Source of the DNA: UA16 sp905478895
GTDB taxonomy: Bacteria; Bacteroidota; Bacteroidia; Flavobacteriales_D; Sanyastnellaceae
Assembly (NCBI GenBank): GCA_943788495.1
Contig: CALSQO010000002.1
Location: 682,001-746,000 of the forward strand
DNA: 64,000 nucleotides
Direction of reading: 5' to 3'
The notes beneath the pieces were generated by a model. That model worked only from the letters and a program-made list of their open reading frames with translations, did no database searches and had not been told where the DNA came from. This document shows positions 16,308 to 24,410 of this stretch, piece by piece. Positions within the stretch are counted from its first letter, which is position 1, and each line of letters begins with the position of its first letter. The translations under genes were made by a program, and so were the position numbers.

Positions 16308-16311
16308 CGCC

Positions 16312-16968
16312 ATGATTTTGTCCGTTGAAAGTAGGCGTAAAGTTGCAGAATTCCTTCTCCGAATTAAAGCGATTGAATTGAATGCTGCTAACCCATTCAC
16401 GTGGGCCAGTGGACGACGTTCTCCCATTTACTGCGATAACCGCAAAACGCTCAGCCATCCATCCGTTCGAACCTTCATACGGCAGCGGGCGGCTGAAGAA
16501 ATTGAGAGCCAGTTTGGTAAGGTCGATGCGATAGCAGGCGTTGCAACGGGCGGTATCGCTTTAGGCGCTTTGGTTGCGCAGGAATTGGGGTTGCCATTTA
16601 TCTATGTTCGTTCGAAAGCCAAAGACCACGGTCTGGGCAATGCGATAGAAGGAGATTTGTCCGTGCTCTCCAACGTCGTTGTCATTGAAGATTTGATTTC
16701 AACCGGCCAGAGCAGCCTCAAAGCGGTTGCTGCACTTCGGGATGCAGGCATTGAGGTAAAGGGGCTGTTGGCCATATTCACCTATGGCTTTGAAGTGGCT
16801 GAGACGGCTTTTGAAGAGGCGAATTGCACGTGGTGGACATTGACGGATTATTCGACCATGCTCGATCAAGCAATGCAAGAAGGCTACATCACAGCAGAAC
16901 AGCGGTCCTTGCTCGATTCTTGGAACCGAGACCCGCAAGGTTGGAGCGATAAATTCAGCCAGCCGTGA
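16312..16968 (+). CDS. pyrE: Orotate phosphoribosyltransferase
   Basis: PyrE makes OMP from orotate and PRPP in pyrimidine synthesis. The 218-residue protein has FTWASGRRSPIYCDNRK near residues 27-43, the loop lysines in VRSKAKDHG near 100, and the PRPP motif VVVIEDLISTGQSS near 122-135. The start MILSVESRRKVAEFLL matches flavobacterial PyrE N-termini. Its end overlaps the start of the next gene as GTGA, so the two are translationally coupled. The start codon is separated by only 7 bp from the divergent Nudix start. Confidence 0.96.
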   Translation: MILSVESRRKVAEFLLRIKAIELNAANPFTWASGRRSPIYCDNRKTLSHPSVRTFIRQRAAEEIESQFGKVDAIAGVATGGIALGALVAQELGLPFIYVRSKAKDHGLGNAIEGDLSVLSNVVVIEDLISTGQSSLKAVAALRDAGIEVKGLLAIFTYGFEVAETAFEEANCTWWTLTDYSTMLDQAMQEGYITAEQRSLLDSWNRDPQGWSDKFSQP

Positions 16969-17369
16969 TCATCGAAAGTCCCATCATTGTTGCAGGGGCA
17001 TCCGCTGAAGCCCTGTTTGACTCTTTGCGACAACCTGCAAATTTGGAGGAGGTTTTGCCGACCGATCAGATCAGTGGATTTGAGGCGACGGATGATTCCT
17101 GCTCGTTCAAGGTGACCGGCGGTTTTACCGTTGTCATCCAACGGGTGAAGGAAGAGCGCCCAACCTTGGTGCGCTACGCTTCGCAAAAAGGCACCCCGAT
17201 CCGATTTGATTTGGACGTGGAAATCGTTCCACTGGAAGAAGGAAAGGCGTCCCTCCAAGTCCGGTGTGATGCGGATTTGAATCCTTTTATGAAAATGATG
17301 GCTGAAAAGCCGCTTCAAGCCATTTTCAGTGGGATGGCTTCTGCCGTCGAGCGTAAGTTTCCTGTTTGA
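16965..17369 (+). CDS. SRPBCC (START/Bet v 1-like) family protein
   Basis: A small protein of 134 residues with the SRPBCC pattern: an N-terminal strand MIIESPIIVAGASAEALFDSL with the helix DSLRQPANLEEVLP. Alternating strands follow (FKVTGGFTVVIQRVKEE, TLVRYASQK, RFDLDVEIVPLEEG, ASLQVRCDADLNP), then a long C-terminal helix. Such proteins bind hydrophobic ligands; none is known here. The start is a GTG overlapping the pyrE stop. The pyrE-SRPBCC pair next to biotin ligase is a usual Flavobacteriales arrangement. It is convergent with the ligase gene, 8 nt apart. Confidence 0.85.
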   Translation: MIIESPIIVAGASAEALFDSLRQPANLEEVLPTDQISGFEATDDSCSFKVTGGFTVVIQRVKEERPTLVRYASQKGTPIRFDLDVEIVPLEEGKASLQVRCDADLNPFMKMMAEKPLQAIFSGMASAVERKFPV

Positions 17370-17377
17370 TCAGGCTG

Positions 17378-18247
17378 TTAGTCGAATTGTTCCGCAATCC
17401 ACGACCATTCCAACTGTTTGTTGTTTTCGATGGCTTCGGTGCGGATGCTCCCCGTCAATGATTGCCACTCCATAGCGCACCGTCCCGCAGCATCGACTGC
17501 GGTTATTTTCCCCACTTTTTCCACTCCTTTCCACCGGTACGATTTCCACGTGTTCTTGGCCAAAAGTGCTGCGTCAAATGTCCTGTTCAATTCGTTCAAG
17601 TATGCCGTTGTGGCATCGGTTGTCTGCAAAGCGGATTTCTGCCACCCGTTCAAAGCTTTGAGGACATTCACTTCCAAGGCTTTCGCCAAAACTTGAAGGT
17701 CGATTCGTGCTCCCGGAGCAGATGCTCCAACGATTGAAGTTCGAGAAGCGGGCAGTTCAGTGGACAGGGCATTGATCCCGATTCCGATGACAGTGCTTCC
17801 AATTTCGGATCCTTGCCAGGTGTTCTCGATGAGAATTCCACCGCATTTTTCCCATAGATTTTGGGATGAAATGTAGATGTCATTCGGCCACTTGATGCGG
17901 ACCTCGGACAAGGTTGAGTCCAAGGCGTCTTGAACGGTTTGATGGGTGGCAAGGGTGATCGCTTTGTTGAATGCAAACCACGCATTTGCCTGCTGTGCTG
18001 CAATGCTTGTGAAAGAGCGGGGCCAATTCAATCCCATGCTCCAAGCCAAGTCCAAACCTTTTGCTTGATCCCAGCGCGTCCCTCGTTGGCCTTTTCCAGC
18101 GTATTGATGGTTGGTTGTGAAGACCCCAATATTCCCCGGAGCGGATTTTTTCAGCCAATCATTCGCTTTTTCATTGGTGCTAGCACAATGCTCAAAATGT
18201 TGTCGGTGAATCTGCAAATCCATGGCCTTTGTGCCCTTTGACGCCAT
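17378..18247 (-). CDS. birA: Biotin-[acetyl-CoA carboxylase] ligase
   Basis: This enzyme activates biotin with ATP and attaches it to the biotin carboxyl carrier of acetyl-CoA carboxylase. The catalytic domain shows ASTNEKAND near residues 23-31, the biotin loop GKGQRGTRWDQ (GRGRRGR in Escherichia coli), LAWSMGLNWP, and IRIKWPNDIYI-like VRIKWPNDIY with the key lysine. GGILIENTWQG and VIGIGIN follow. There is no N-terminal DNA-binding domain, so it is not a repressor. The ATG at 18247 (289 residues) is 19 nt after a TACCTTTG box; an ATG at 18223 would give 281 residues and fits relatives equally well. Confidence 0.92.
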   Translation of the reverse strand: MASKGTKAMDLQIHRQHFEHCASTNEKANDWLKKSAPGNIGVFTTNHQYAGKGQRGTRWDQAKGLDLAWSMGLNWPRSFTSIAAQQANAWFAFNKAITLATHQTVQDALDSTLSEVRIKWPNDIYISSQNLWEKCGGILIENTWQGSEIGSTVIGIGINALSTELPASRTSIVGASAPGARIDLQVLAKALEVNVLKALNGWQKSALQTTDATTAYLNELNRTFDAALLAKNTWKSYRWKGVEKVGKITAVDAAGRCAMEWQSLTGSIRTEAIENNKQLEWSWIAEQFD

Positions 18248-18266
18248 GATCGTCTGGGCGGTGACC

Positions 18267-18274
18267 CAAAGGTA
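18267..18274 (-). promoter_or_regulatory. -7 box TACCTTTG of birA
   Basis: Exact TAnnTTTG on the minus strand, with a TTCG 18 nt upstream. It lies 19 nt before the ATG at 18247. Confidence 0.55.
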
Positions 18275-18352
18275 GGCGGCTTGGGGAATCTTCGAAGACA
18301 AATGTTGGCATGTTTTCGCAATCGCTTGGAGGACGCAACTGCTTCTGCATCG

Positions 18353-18360
18353 TATCTTTC
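18353..18360 (+). promoter_or_regulatory. Possible -7 box TATCTTTC of rsfS-ftsH-DUF2007-cdsA-psd
   Basis: TATCTTTC matches seven of eight positions of the -7 consensus and lies 35 nt before the TTG start of rsfS, in the divergent gap from birA. No convincing -33 element was found. Confidence 0.4.
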
Positions 18361-18395
18361 GCACTACCTATCCAACCCCAAAAACGCCAACTTCA

Positions 18396-18752
18396 TTGGT
18401 ACAAAAATTACCGCTGCTCAACGCAGTTATCGAAGGACTTCAAGAAGTCAAAGGAAAACGAATCACTGTTTTGGATTTGCGCCACATTCCTCATGCTGTA
18501 GCGGGTTGGTTCGTCATTGCGCACGGGACCAGTCGGACGCAAGTTGAAGCGCTTGCCCAATCCGTCGAGTCTACCACATCGGATAAAGCGGCAGAGAAAC
18601 CTTGGGGAAAACAAGGATTGCGCAATGGAGAATGGGCGGTTTTGGATTACAGTGACGTGGTGGTGCATGTTTTTCACGAAGAAACCCGCGACCGTTATGC
18701 ACTGGAAGAATTATGGGGAGACGCGAACATTGAGACCGTTGACGAAGTTTGA
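18396..18752 (+). CDS. rsfS: Ribosome silencing factor RsfS
   Basis: RsfS binds ribosomal protein L14 on the 50S subunit and blocks subunit joining when nutrients are low. The 118-residue protein carries the family core: EGLQEVKGKRITVLDLRHIP, WFVIAHGTSRTQVEALA, the KPWGKQGLRNGEWAVLDYSDVVVHVF stretch and a final LEELWGDA. The start is TTG at 18396 (MVQKLPLL); no ATG or GTG precedes the conserved region in frame closer than a stop. It leads a five-gene run with ftsH 7 nt downstream, the standard order in this phylum. Confidence 0.93.
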   Translation: MVQKLPLLNAVIEGLQEVKGKRITVLDLRHIPHAVAGWFVIAHGTSRTQVEALAQSVESTTSDKAAEKPWGKQGLRNGEWAVLDYSDVVVHVFHEETRDRYALEELWGDANIETVDEV

Positions 18753-18759
18753 TTAATCC

Positions 18760-20808
18760 ATGGAAGAACAAAAAGACCAAGGCTCTGAGAATCGCAACGG
18801 AGGAAAGCCGTCGCTGAATTTTTACTGGATCTACGCCGTAATCGTGGTGTTGCTTTTGGGCATGCTTATGCTCAATTCCGGCCAAGATGGCCGGCAGATA
18901 CAATGGGCTGAATTCAAAGAAAGAATTGAGGATGGTGAAGTGAAACGCGTGGTCTTTGACGGGCAGCGCGCCACAATCATGCTCAACGAATCTGTGCGCG
19001 AAGCGGAGTCCGAAGGAGAAGATGAGCAGTCCTTGCTGAAATCGGTTTACCGCTCGTCGGACTATTGGTTGCATGTACCGGCTGGGGATGCCTACCTCGA
19101 TGATATGAAGAAATTGTCGGAGGACTATGATTTCGAGTACGTATACGAGCCGGTGAATGAGTGGGGACAGCAAATGCTGACGTATGTCATTTTCTTCGGT
19201 TTGATGATCGGTGTTTGGATTCTTTTGATGCGCCGACTTGGCGGCGGCGGCGGCGGCGGCGGTCAAATCTTCAACATTGGAAAATCGAAAGCGCAGCTCT
19301 TCGAAAAGGGCAAAGGAACGGATGTGAATTTCGGTGATGTGGCCGGGCTCGATGGGGCAAAGGAGGAATTGGAGGAAATAGTGGCGTTTCTCAAGGACTC
19401 AGAAAAATACACCAACCTGGGGGCGAAAATCCCAAAAGGTGCCCTTCTCGTGGGACCTCCAGGGACAGGAAAAACACTTTTGGCCAAGGCCGTTGCAGGC
19501 GAAGCCCAGGTTCCATTTTTCTCGCTTAGTGGCTCAGATTTTGTCGAGATGTTTGTGGGAGTGGGGGCCTCTCGGGTCCGCGATTTGTTCAAGCAGGCAA
19601 AGGAGAAGTCTCCAGCCATCATTTTCATTGATGAGATTGATGCGATTGGCCGAGCTCGTGGCAAAAATGCCAGTTTGGGCTCCAATGATGAACGTGAAAA
19701 CACGTTGAACCAATTGTTGACTGAAATGGATGGCTTTGGCACGAACAGTGGTGTCATTATTTTAGCAGCCACGAACCGCGCGGACATCTTGGATAAGGCT
19801 TTGATGCGTGCAGGACGATTTGACCGTCAGATTTACGTGGACATGCCGGATTTGACCGAGCGCAAAGCCATTTTTGAAGTGCACTTGGGTCCCATCAAAG
19901 TGGACGACTCGATCGATGTGGATTTTCTGTCACGTCAAACCCCTGGGTTCAGTGGTGCAGACATTGCGAATGTCTGCAACGAAGCGGCGCTCTATGCTGC
20001 GAGGAAAGGCCGTGACAAGGTGGTCCACCAGGATTTCCTAGATGCGGTTGACCGCATCATCGGTGGCTTGGAAAAACGAACGAAAATCATCTCAGAGCAC
20101 GAGAAAAAGACCATTGCCTTTCATGAAGCTGGCCATGCGGTGGTCAGTTGGTTGGTCGAATTTGCTTCGCCGCTTGTGAAGGTGAGCATTGTTCCGCGCG
20201 GTCAATCGTTGGGTGCAGCATGGTACTTGCCGGAAGAACGTCAAATCACGACAACCGAACAAATGCTTGATGAGATGTGCGCGGCCCTCGGCGGACGAGC
20301 CGCTGAAGAAATTGTCTTTGGCAAGATTTCGACGGGAGCTTTGAGCGACTTGGAAAAAGTGACCAAGCAGGCGTATGCAATGGTCAGCATATACGGTTTG
20401 AATGAAAAGATAGGCAACCGAAGCTACTACGATAGCCAAGGCGATCAGACCTTCACCAAACCATACAGTGAAGAGACATCGCGAATCATTGACGAGGAGG
20501 TAGGCAAGCTCATTGAAGGAGCCTACCAGCGCGCGAAGGACATTTTACAGTCCAACTTCGACAAGCTGAATGGACTCGCGGAGTCATTGCTCCAAAATGA
20601 AGTGATTTTTCGCGAAGATGTACAGCGGATTCTTGGAGAACGACCGTTTGGGAAGCCCGCTGAACCGGAAGCGAAGGTAGAGGTGCTGAAAACAGAAGCG
20701 GATGCGGGCGCGGAGGATGCAGTTGCTGAGAATGCAGGTGTGGAGGATGCTGGCGCTTCCGATGCGAGCACTGGGAACGATGCCGCGAATGAAACGCCAT
20801 CTGCATGA
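18760..20808 (+). CDS. ftsH: ATP-dependent zinc metalloprotease FtsH
   Basis: This membrane-anchored AAA protease degrades unassembled or damaged membrane proteins and some regulators. Layout of the 682 residues: TM1 near 25-44, a periplasmic domain, TM2 near 135-158, a run of eight glycines at 161-168, then the AAA domain with GPPGTGKT near 231 and IIFIDEIDAIG. The zinc site HEAGH is at 455-459. The glycine run is encoded by seven GGC repeats plus GGT. The C-terminal 45 residues are low-complexity Ala/Asp/Glu (EDAVAENAGVEDAGASDAS). Its stop overlaps the next start (ATGA). Confidence 0.97.
   Translation: MEEQKDQGSENRNGGKPSLNFYWIYAVIVVLLLGMLMLNSGQDGRQIQWAEFKERIEDGEVKRVVFDGQRATIMLNESVREAESEGEDEQSLLKSVYRSSDYWLHVPAGDAYLDDMKKLSEDYDFEYVYEPVNEWGQQMLTYVIFFGLMIGVWILLMRRLGGGGGGGGQIFNIGKSKAQLFEKGKGTDVNFGDVAGLDGAKEELEEIVAFLKDSEKYTNLGAKIPKGALLVGPPGTGKTLLAKAVAGEAQVPFFSLSGSDFVEMFVGVGASRVRDLFKQAKEKSPAIIFIDEIDAIGRARGKNASLGSNDERENTLNQLLTEMDGFGTNSGVIILAATNRADILDKALMRAGRFDRQIYVDMPDLTERKAIFEVHLGPIKVDDSIDVDFLSRQTPGFSGADIANVCNEAALYAARKGRDKVVHQDFLDAVDRIIGGLEKRTKIISEHEKKTIAFHEAGHAVVSWLVEFASPLVKVSIVPRGQSLGAAWYLPEERQITTTEQMLDEMCAALGGRAAEEIVFGKISTGALSDLEKVTKQAYAMVSIYGLNEKIGNRSYYDSQGDQTFTKPYSEETSRIIDEEVGKLIEGAYQRAKDILQSNFDKLNGLAESLLQNEVIFREDVQRILGERPFGKPAEPEAKVEVLKTEADAGAEDAVAENAGVEDAGASDASTGNDAANETPSA
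19240..19263 (+). repeat. In-frame (GGC)7-GGT microsatellite within ftsH
   Basis: Seven perfect GGC units and one GGT encode Gly161-Gly168, at the join of the second membrane helix and the AAA domain. Slippage would change linker length by whole residues. Confidence 0.9.
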
Positions 20809-21020
20809 ATGGATGGAGCGTCGTCTACAGCGATGGATTTCCACCGGCAGTGGAGTTGCGAAGGGCCGTGTTAGAACAGCACGAGATCCCCGCAGTCGTC
20901 TTGAACAAACGGGACAGTAGTTACTTGTTTGGGTTTGTCGAATTGCTGGTGCAGGATGAAGACTTCGACCGAGCGAAAGCAGCATTGATGAGCGACGCGA
21001 GTTTGACCTCTGAACCTTGA
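20805..21020 (+). CDS. DUF2007 family protein
   Basis: A 71-residue protein of the DUF2007 family (called putative signal-transducing or PII-like proteins). It shows the pattern VYSDGFPPAVELRRAVLEQHEIPAVVLNKRDSSYLFG then a strand VELLVQDEDFDRAKAAL, a small ferredoxin-like fold. Its role is unknown. It overlaps ftsH by 4 nt (ATGA) and is 7 nt before cdsA; the ftsH-DUF2007-cdsA order is conserved in Bacteroidota, hinting at a link to membrane homeostasis. Confidence 0.85.
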   Translation: MNGWSVVYSDGFPPAVELRRAVLEQHEIPAVVLNKRDSSYLFGFVELLVQDEDFDRAKAALMSDASLTSEP

Positions 21021-21027
21021 ATCAACA

Positions 21028-21672
21028 ATGAACGAAACCAAAACGCGAACGGTCACGGGAGCCATATTTGGTGCTGTTGTGATTGGCGCCGTCCTCCTGA
21101 GCCCCTGGACGAACGCAGTTCTTTGGACTGTAGTGGGCGCACTGGGATGGCGAGAGATGCACAGCGGAACGCAATCGAAGAATTGGGGCTTGCGCATTGC
21201 ATTCGCCGTTGCTCTGGCTGGTTGGGTTTACGTGATGTGCCAATTGGCTTGGGATGCATCCGGAATGCATGCGCCAGGCCAGGTTTTGGGCTTATTGATT
21301 TTGATCTGGTCCAATGATTCGGGTGCTTATTTCGTGGGAAAACCGCTGGGCAAGCACAAGTTGATGCCGGCGGTATCGCCCGGCAAGTCGTGGGAAGGCT
21401 TTTTGGGTGGAGCATTTTTCGCCGCCCTCGCAGCCGGGATTCTGCTGGGTTGGCACGCCCTCTGGATGGGGCCTTTGATTGCCGTTTTGGCCACAACCGG
21501 TGACTTGTTGGAAAGCGCTTGGAAGCGCACAAACGGCATCAAGGATTCTGGAAGTCTCATGCCAGGACATGGCGGTGTTTTGGATCGCTTTGATGGATTT
21601 ACCATTGCCGCCCCGGTGTATGCCCTTATTTTGCATTTGTACCCCTTTCAATTCAACTTTCCATTCGAATGA
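21028..21672 (+). CDS. cdsA: Phosphatidate cytidylyltransferase
   Basis: CdsA makes CDP-diacylglycerol from phosphatidate and CTP in the inner membrane. The 214-residue protein is shorter than the usual 260-280, having fewer N-terminal helices. The signature is complete: SPGKSWEGFLGG for the catalytic region, then SAWKRTNGIKDSGSLMPGHGG followed directly by VLDRFDGF. About six membrane segments can be drawn. The N-terminal shortness is odd, but the open frame upstream offers no better start. It overlaps psd by 4 nt (ATGA), so consecutive steps of phosphatidylethanolamine synthesis are coupled. Confidence 0.93.
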   Translation: MNETKTRTVTGAIFGAVVIGAVLLSPWTNAVLWTVVGALGWREMHSGTQSKNWGLRIAFAVALAGWVYVMCQLAWDASGMHAPGQVLGLLILIWSNDSGAYFVGKPLGKHKLMPAVSPGKSWEGFLGGAFFAALAAGILLGWHALWMGPLIAVLATTGDLLESAWKRTNGIKDSGSLMPGHGGVLDRFDGFTIAAPVYALILHLYPFQFNFPFE

Positions 21673-22331
21673 CGTTTCACAGAGAAGGCACAGCGACATT
21701 GATTGTCACGCTATTATTTGCGGCTTTGGTCGGCTATGCGTCCTATACTTGGTTGCCGAACTGGGCATTCTATTTGTTGGCAACAGGTTCTTTGGTGTTA
21801 CTGGGCTTGGTAGTCAATTTCTTTCGAATGCCGGCACGCCGCATTGGTTCGGCGCAATTGGAAGATGTCTTGTGCCCGAGCGACGGAAAAGTGGTGGTCA
21901 TTGAGAAGGTCCAAGAAACCGAATGGTTCAAGGATGAACGAGTTCAGGTGAGTATTTTTATGAGTCCATTGAATGTGCATGCCCAATGGTCCCCGATGGC
22001 TGGTCGAGTGTTAGCAGCGAGGTACCATCCCGGCAAATACTTGGTTGCCTGGCACCCCAAAAGCAGCACTGAAAATGAACGAACCACGCATGTCATTGAA
22101 GGGAAGCACGGGACCGTGCTTTTTCGGCAAATTGCGGGTGCTGTGGCAAGAAGGATTTGCTGGTACTTGAAGGAGGGAGATGAGCTGTCTCATGGAGATG
22201 AGGTGGGTTTTATCAAGTTTGGTTCGCGCATCGATGTGTTCCTCCCGTTGGACAGCGAAATCTGCGTTGCGATGGACGAGGATGTGACGGGCCGAGAGAC
22301 GGTGCTTGCCCGGTTGAAAGCGACTTCATAA
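21669..22331 (+). CDS. psd: Phosphatidylserine decarboxylase (proenzyme)
   Basis: Psd forms phosphatidylethanolamine from phosphatidylserine and is made as a proenzyme that cleaves itself to create a pyruvoyl group. The 220-residue protein is of the short (type II) class. It has two membrane segments near 10-28 and 33-51, LCPSDGKVVVIEK with Asp72, SIFMSPLNVHAQWSP with His104 and the self-cleavage site FGSRIDV (Gly185-Ser186). It ends the rsfS-ftsH-DUF2007-cdsA-psd run. Confidence 0.95.
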   Translation: MTFHREGTATLIVTLLFAALVGYASYTWLPNWAFYLLATGSLVLLGLVVNFFRMPARRIGSAQLEDVLCPSDGKVVVIEKVQETEWFKDERVQVSIFMSPLNVHAQWSPMAGRVLAARYHPGKYLVAWHPKSSTENERTTHVIEGKHGTVLFRQIAGAVARRICWYLKEGDELSHGDEVGFIKFGSRIDVFLPLDSEICVAMDEDVTGRETVLARLKATS

Positions 22332-22398
22332 AAGGCGCACCGTATTAATTGGATTTTTTCGCTTCTTTTCGGTACTTGTTGGTTCTAAATCAACCCAC

Positions 22399-24312
22399 AT
22401 GAAGCAATTTACACTGGCCTTAGTCTTAGGCTTATTTGTTTGTTCTGGAATGGCACAATCCTCAGCGGCCCCAGGGGCGCAGTTGTTGCAAGATATTCCG
22501 CAATTAGCTCCTGCCTTGCGCACGGCAACTCCAATGCCAACGATGGCAATTGCAGACTTTTCGGACCGCCCTCAGCAGCCGCTTGAAGGAGAGTCATCGC
22601 TGGATATTGAGCATGTGATGTCCCGTGAAATGATCGTCGAGCGACAAGTAATCGGTTACACCCAATACGATTTGCAATCCAACGCGGCAATTGATGACCG
22701 AATGGCAGGAGGGGCGGAAGCCATTTCTGCAGCATGGACGATGAGTTTGGAATTGACGCCATTCGACGACCGTGGCACCGGTTATAACTTTTATGATGGC
22801 GAGGTTTGGGGCGAGATTGCCTATGAGCGCATTGAGTCTACTCGAATTGGATGGCCTTCCATCGTGCATACAGGCAACGGCCGTGAGGTGGTCGTGAGCC
22901 ACCCTGGCATCGATACGCCATTGCACATGGCGTGGCGGGACGCAGCGACAGGCGACGCTTGGAGTGAGGCGTCAATCCCCAGCGACATAGCTGTCGGAAA
23001 ATTGTGGCCTCGAATGGCTGCAGGAGGGGAAGATGGGAACTCATTGCACGTAATCTGTGTGACTACACCTGAAGCGAATGGCGGTGCTTTTTATGGCGGA
23101 CAAGACGGCGCCTTGGTCTATTACCGTTCTCAGGACGGAGGTGACTCATGGGATGTGATTGACCATGTTTTTCCAGAACTCGATAGCACCCAATTCTTTG
23201 GGTTCAGCGGTGATACATACGCCATTCATGCACGTGGCAATACGGTTGCTTTTGCAGCCTTCAATGACTTCAGTGACTCGTTTGTGATGATTTCCCAGGA
23301 CAACGGAGAGACGTGGGAGAAGCAATTGCTCGTGGATTTCCCAGTCGATTTGTACGAAGTTGATATGGGCTTGCCAGAGATCGGTGAGGACTACAACGAA
23401 GATGGACTGTTCCAAGAGTTTTTCAATGCCGATGGTGCGGGCGATGTCCACATCGATGGTTATGGTCAGGTGCATGTCTCATTCGGATCGATGTATTACA
23501 TGGATGCCGATACAATCGACGGTACTACAAGCTACTTCCCTGGAACCAACGGATTGGCGTATTGGAATGAATCCATGGGAGCGGATAGTGCACAAATCAT
23601 CGCTTATTCATTTGATTACGATGAAAGTGGCACCTTGGACTTTGATGAAATCGCGGCTTATTTCGTAGGCTGTGCGGCTTTCCCATCCATTGCGACGGAT
23701 GCTTCGGGCAATATGTACATCACGTACTCGGCTATCATGGAGAACTTCTCCACGGGTGCTCAGAATTATCGTCACCAGTTCGTGGTGCACAGCATGGACG
23801 GCGGGGTAACATGGAACACGGAAGATGCTTGTGACCTCACTCCAGATATTGACTTCGACGGCTATGAAGCGGTATTTGGTTCGATCGCTCCAGACGTGGT
23901 CAACGGCAAGTTGGAGATCATTTATCAGCGTGATTTCGAGCCAGGGTTGCACGTTCGTGGGGATGAAGATCCCATTGATATCAATGATATCGTGCACTTG
24001 CGCGTCCCAACAGACGACCTGGGAGAATGCGCCGACCTTGAGTTTGAAGATTGGGTAGGTATCGCTGAACCCATTGATCCTTCGGACATTAATTTGTTCC
24101 CGAATCCGGCGGATGACCAAGTGGAGTTGGTGATCAATCGGCCAGGCGCGCATCAGATCGATGTGTGGAGTGCGACGGGTCAGCGGGTGCTTTCCATGCA
24201 GACCACTGCCATGGTGGAGAAGTTGGAAACAAGCCATTGGGCACCCGGTATCTATTTGGTGAATATCGCACAAGGCGATCATCATGCTGTGGTCCGCTTG
24301 GCCATTCAGTGA
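22399..24312 (+). CDS. Secreted Asp-box (BNR) protein with type IX secretion sorting domain
   Basis: This is a 637-residue secreted protein. A signal peptide (KQFTLALVLGLFVCSGMAQ) precedes a beta-propeller-like body with three Asp-boxes, the S-x-D-x-G-x-x-W pattern: SQDGGDSWDV, SQDNGETWEK and SMDGGVTWNT. An EF-hand-like loop, DYDESGTLDFDE, is at residues 406-417. The last 80 residues form a type A sorting domain (NLFPNPADDQVELVI, YLVNIAQGDHHAVVRL), which directs T9SS export across the outer membrane. No sialidase FRIP motif is seen, so enzymatic activity is not claimed; a binding or adhesion role is possible. Confidence 0.88.
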   Translation: MKQFTLALVLGLFVCSGMAQSSAAPGAQLLQDIPQLAPALRTATPMPTMAIADFSDRPQQPLEGESSLDIEHVMSREMIVERQVIGYTQYDLQSNAAIDDRMAGGAEAISAAWTMSLELTPFDDRGTGYNFYDGEVWGEIAYERIESTRIGWPSIVHTGNGREVVVSHPGIDTPLHMAWRDAATGDAWSEASIPSDIAVGKLWPRMAAGGEDGNSLHVICVTTPEANGGAFYGGQDGALVYYRSQDGGDSWDVIDHVFPELDSTQFFGFSGDTYAIHARGNTVAFAAFNDFSDSFVMISQDNGETWEKQLLVDFPVDLYEVDMGLPEIGEDYNEDGLFQEFFNADGAGDVHIDGYGQVHVSFGSMYYMDADTIDGTTSYFPGTNGLAYWNESMGADSAQIIAYSFDYDESGTLDFDEIAAYFVGCAAFPSIATDASGNMYITYSAIMENFSTGAQNYRHQFVVHSMDGGVTWNTEDACDLTPDIDFDGYEAVFGSIAPDVVNGKLEIIYQRDFEPGLHVRGDEDPIDINDIVHLRVPTDDLGECADLEFEDWVGIAEPIDPSDINLFPNPADDQVELVINRPGAHQIDVWSATGQRVLSMQTTAMVEKLETSHWAPGIYLVNIAQGDHHAVVRLAIQ

Positions 24313-24331
24313 TTCCTCTGAACAAGGTATT

Positions 24332-24364
24332 TAAGCCCCTCGCTTCGGTGAGGGGCTTTTTTTA
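24332..24364. terminator. Rho-independent terminator after the T9SS protein gene
   Basis: AAGCCCCTC at 24333-24341 pairs with GAGGGGCTT at 24350-24358 around GCTTCGGT, then a run of seven T. It is strong and oriented for the plus strand. Confidence 0.9.
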
Positions 24365-24398
24365 TGCGACTTTTTTTATCATGGCGCGCCGACCGGAT

Positions 24399-24406
24399 TA
24401 GTTTTG
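24399..24406 (+). promoter_or_regulatory. -7 box TAGTTTTG of cinA, 4 nt from the ATG
   Basis: Exact TAnnTTTG at 24399-24406, followed by CGGC and the ATG at 24411. A T-rich segment around 24374-24377 may serve as -33. The mRNA is probably leaderless. Confidence 0.6.
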
Positions 24407-24410
24407 CGGC

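Noticed and set aside
17378..18247. BirA as a biotin-operon repressor
   Set aside because: The protein lacks an N-terminal helix-turn-helix domain, so it is only a ligase.
19230..19270. GGC repeat as part of a CRISPR or minisatellite array
   Set aside because: It is a simple in-frame triplet repeat inside ftsH; there are no spaced repeats or cas genes anywhere in the window.
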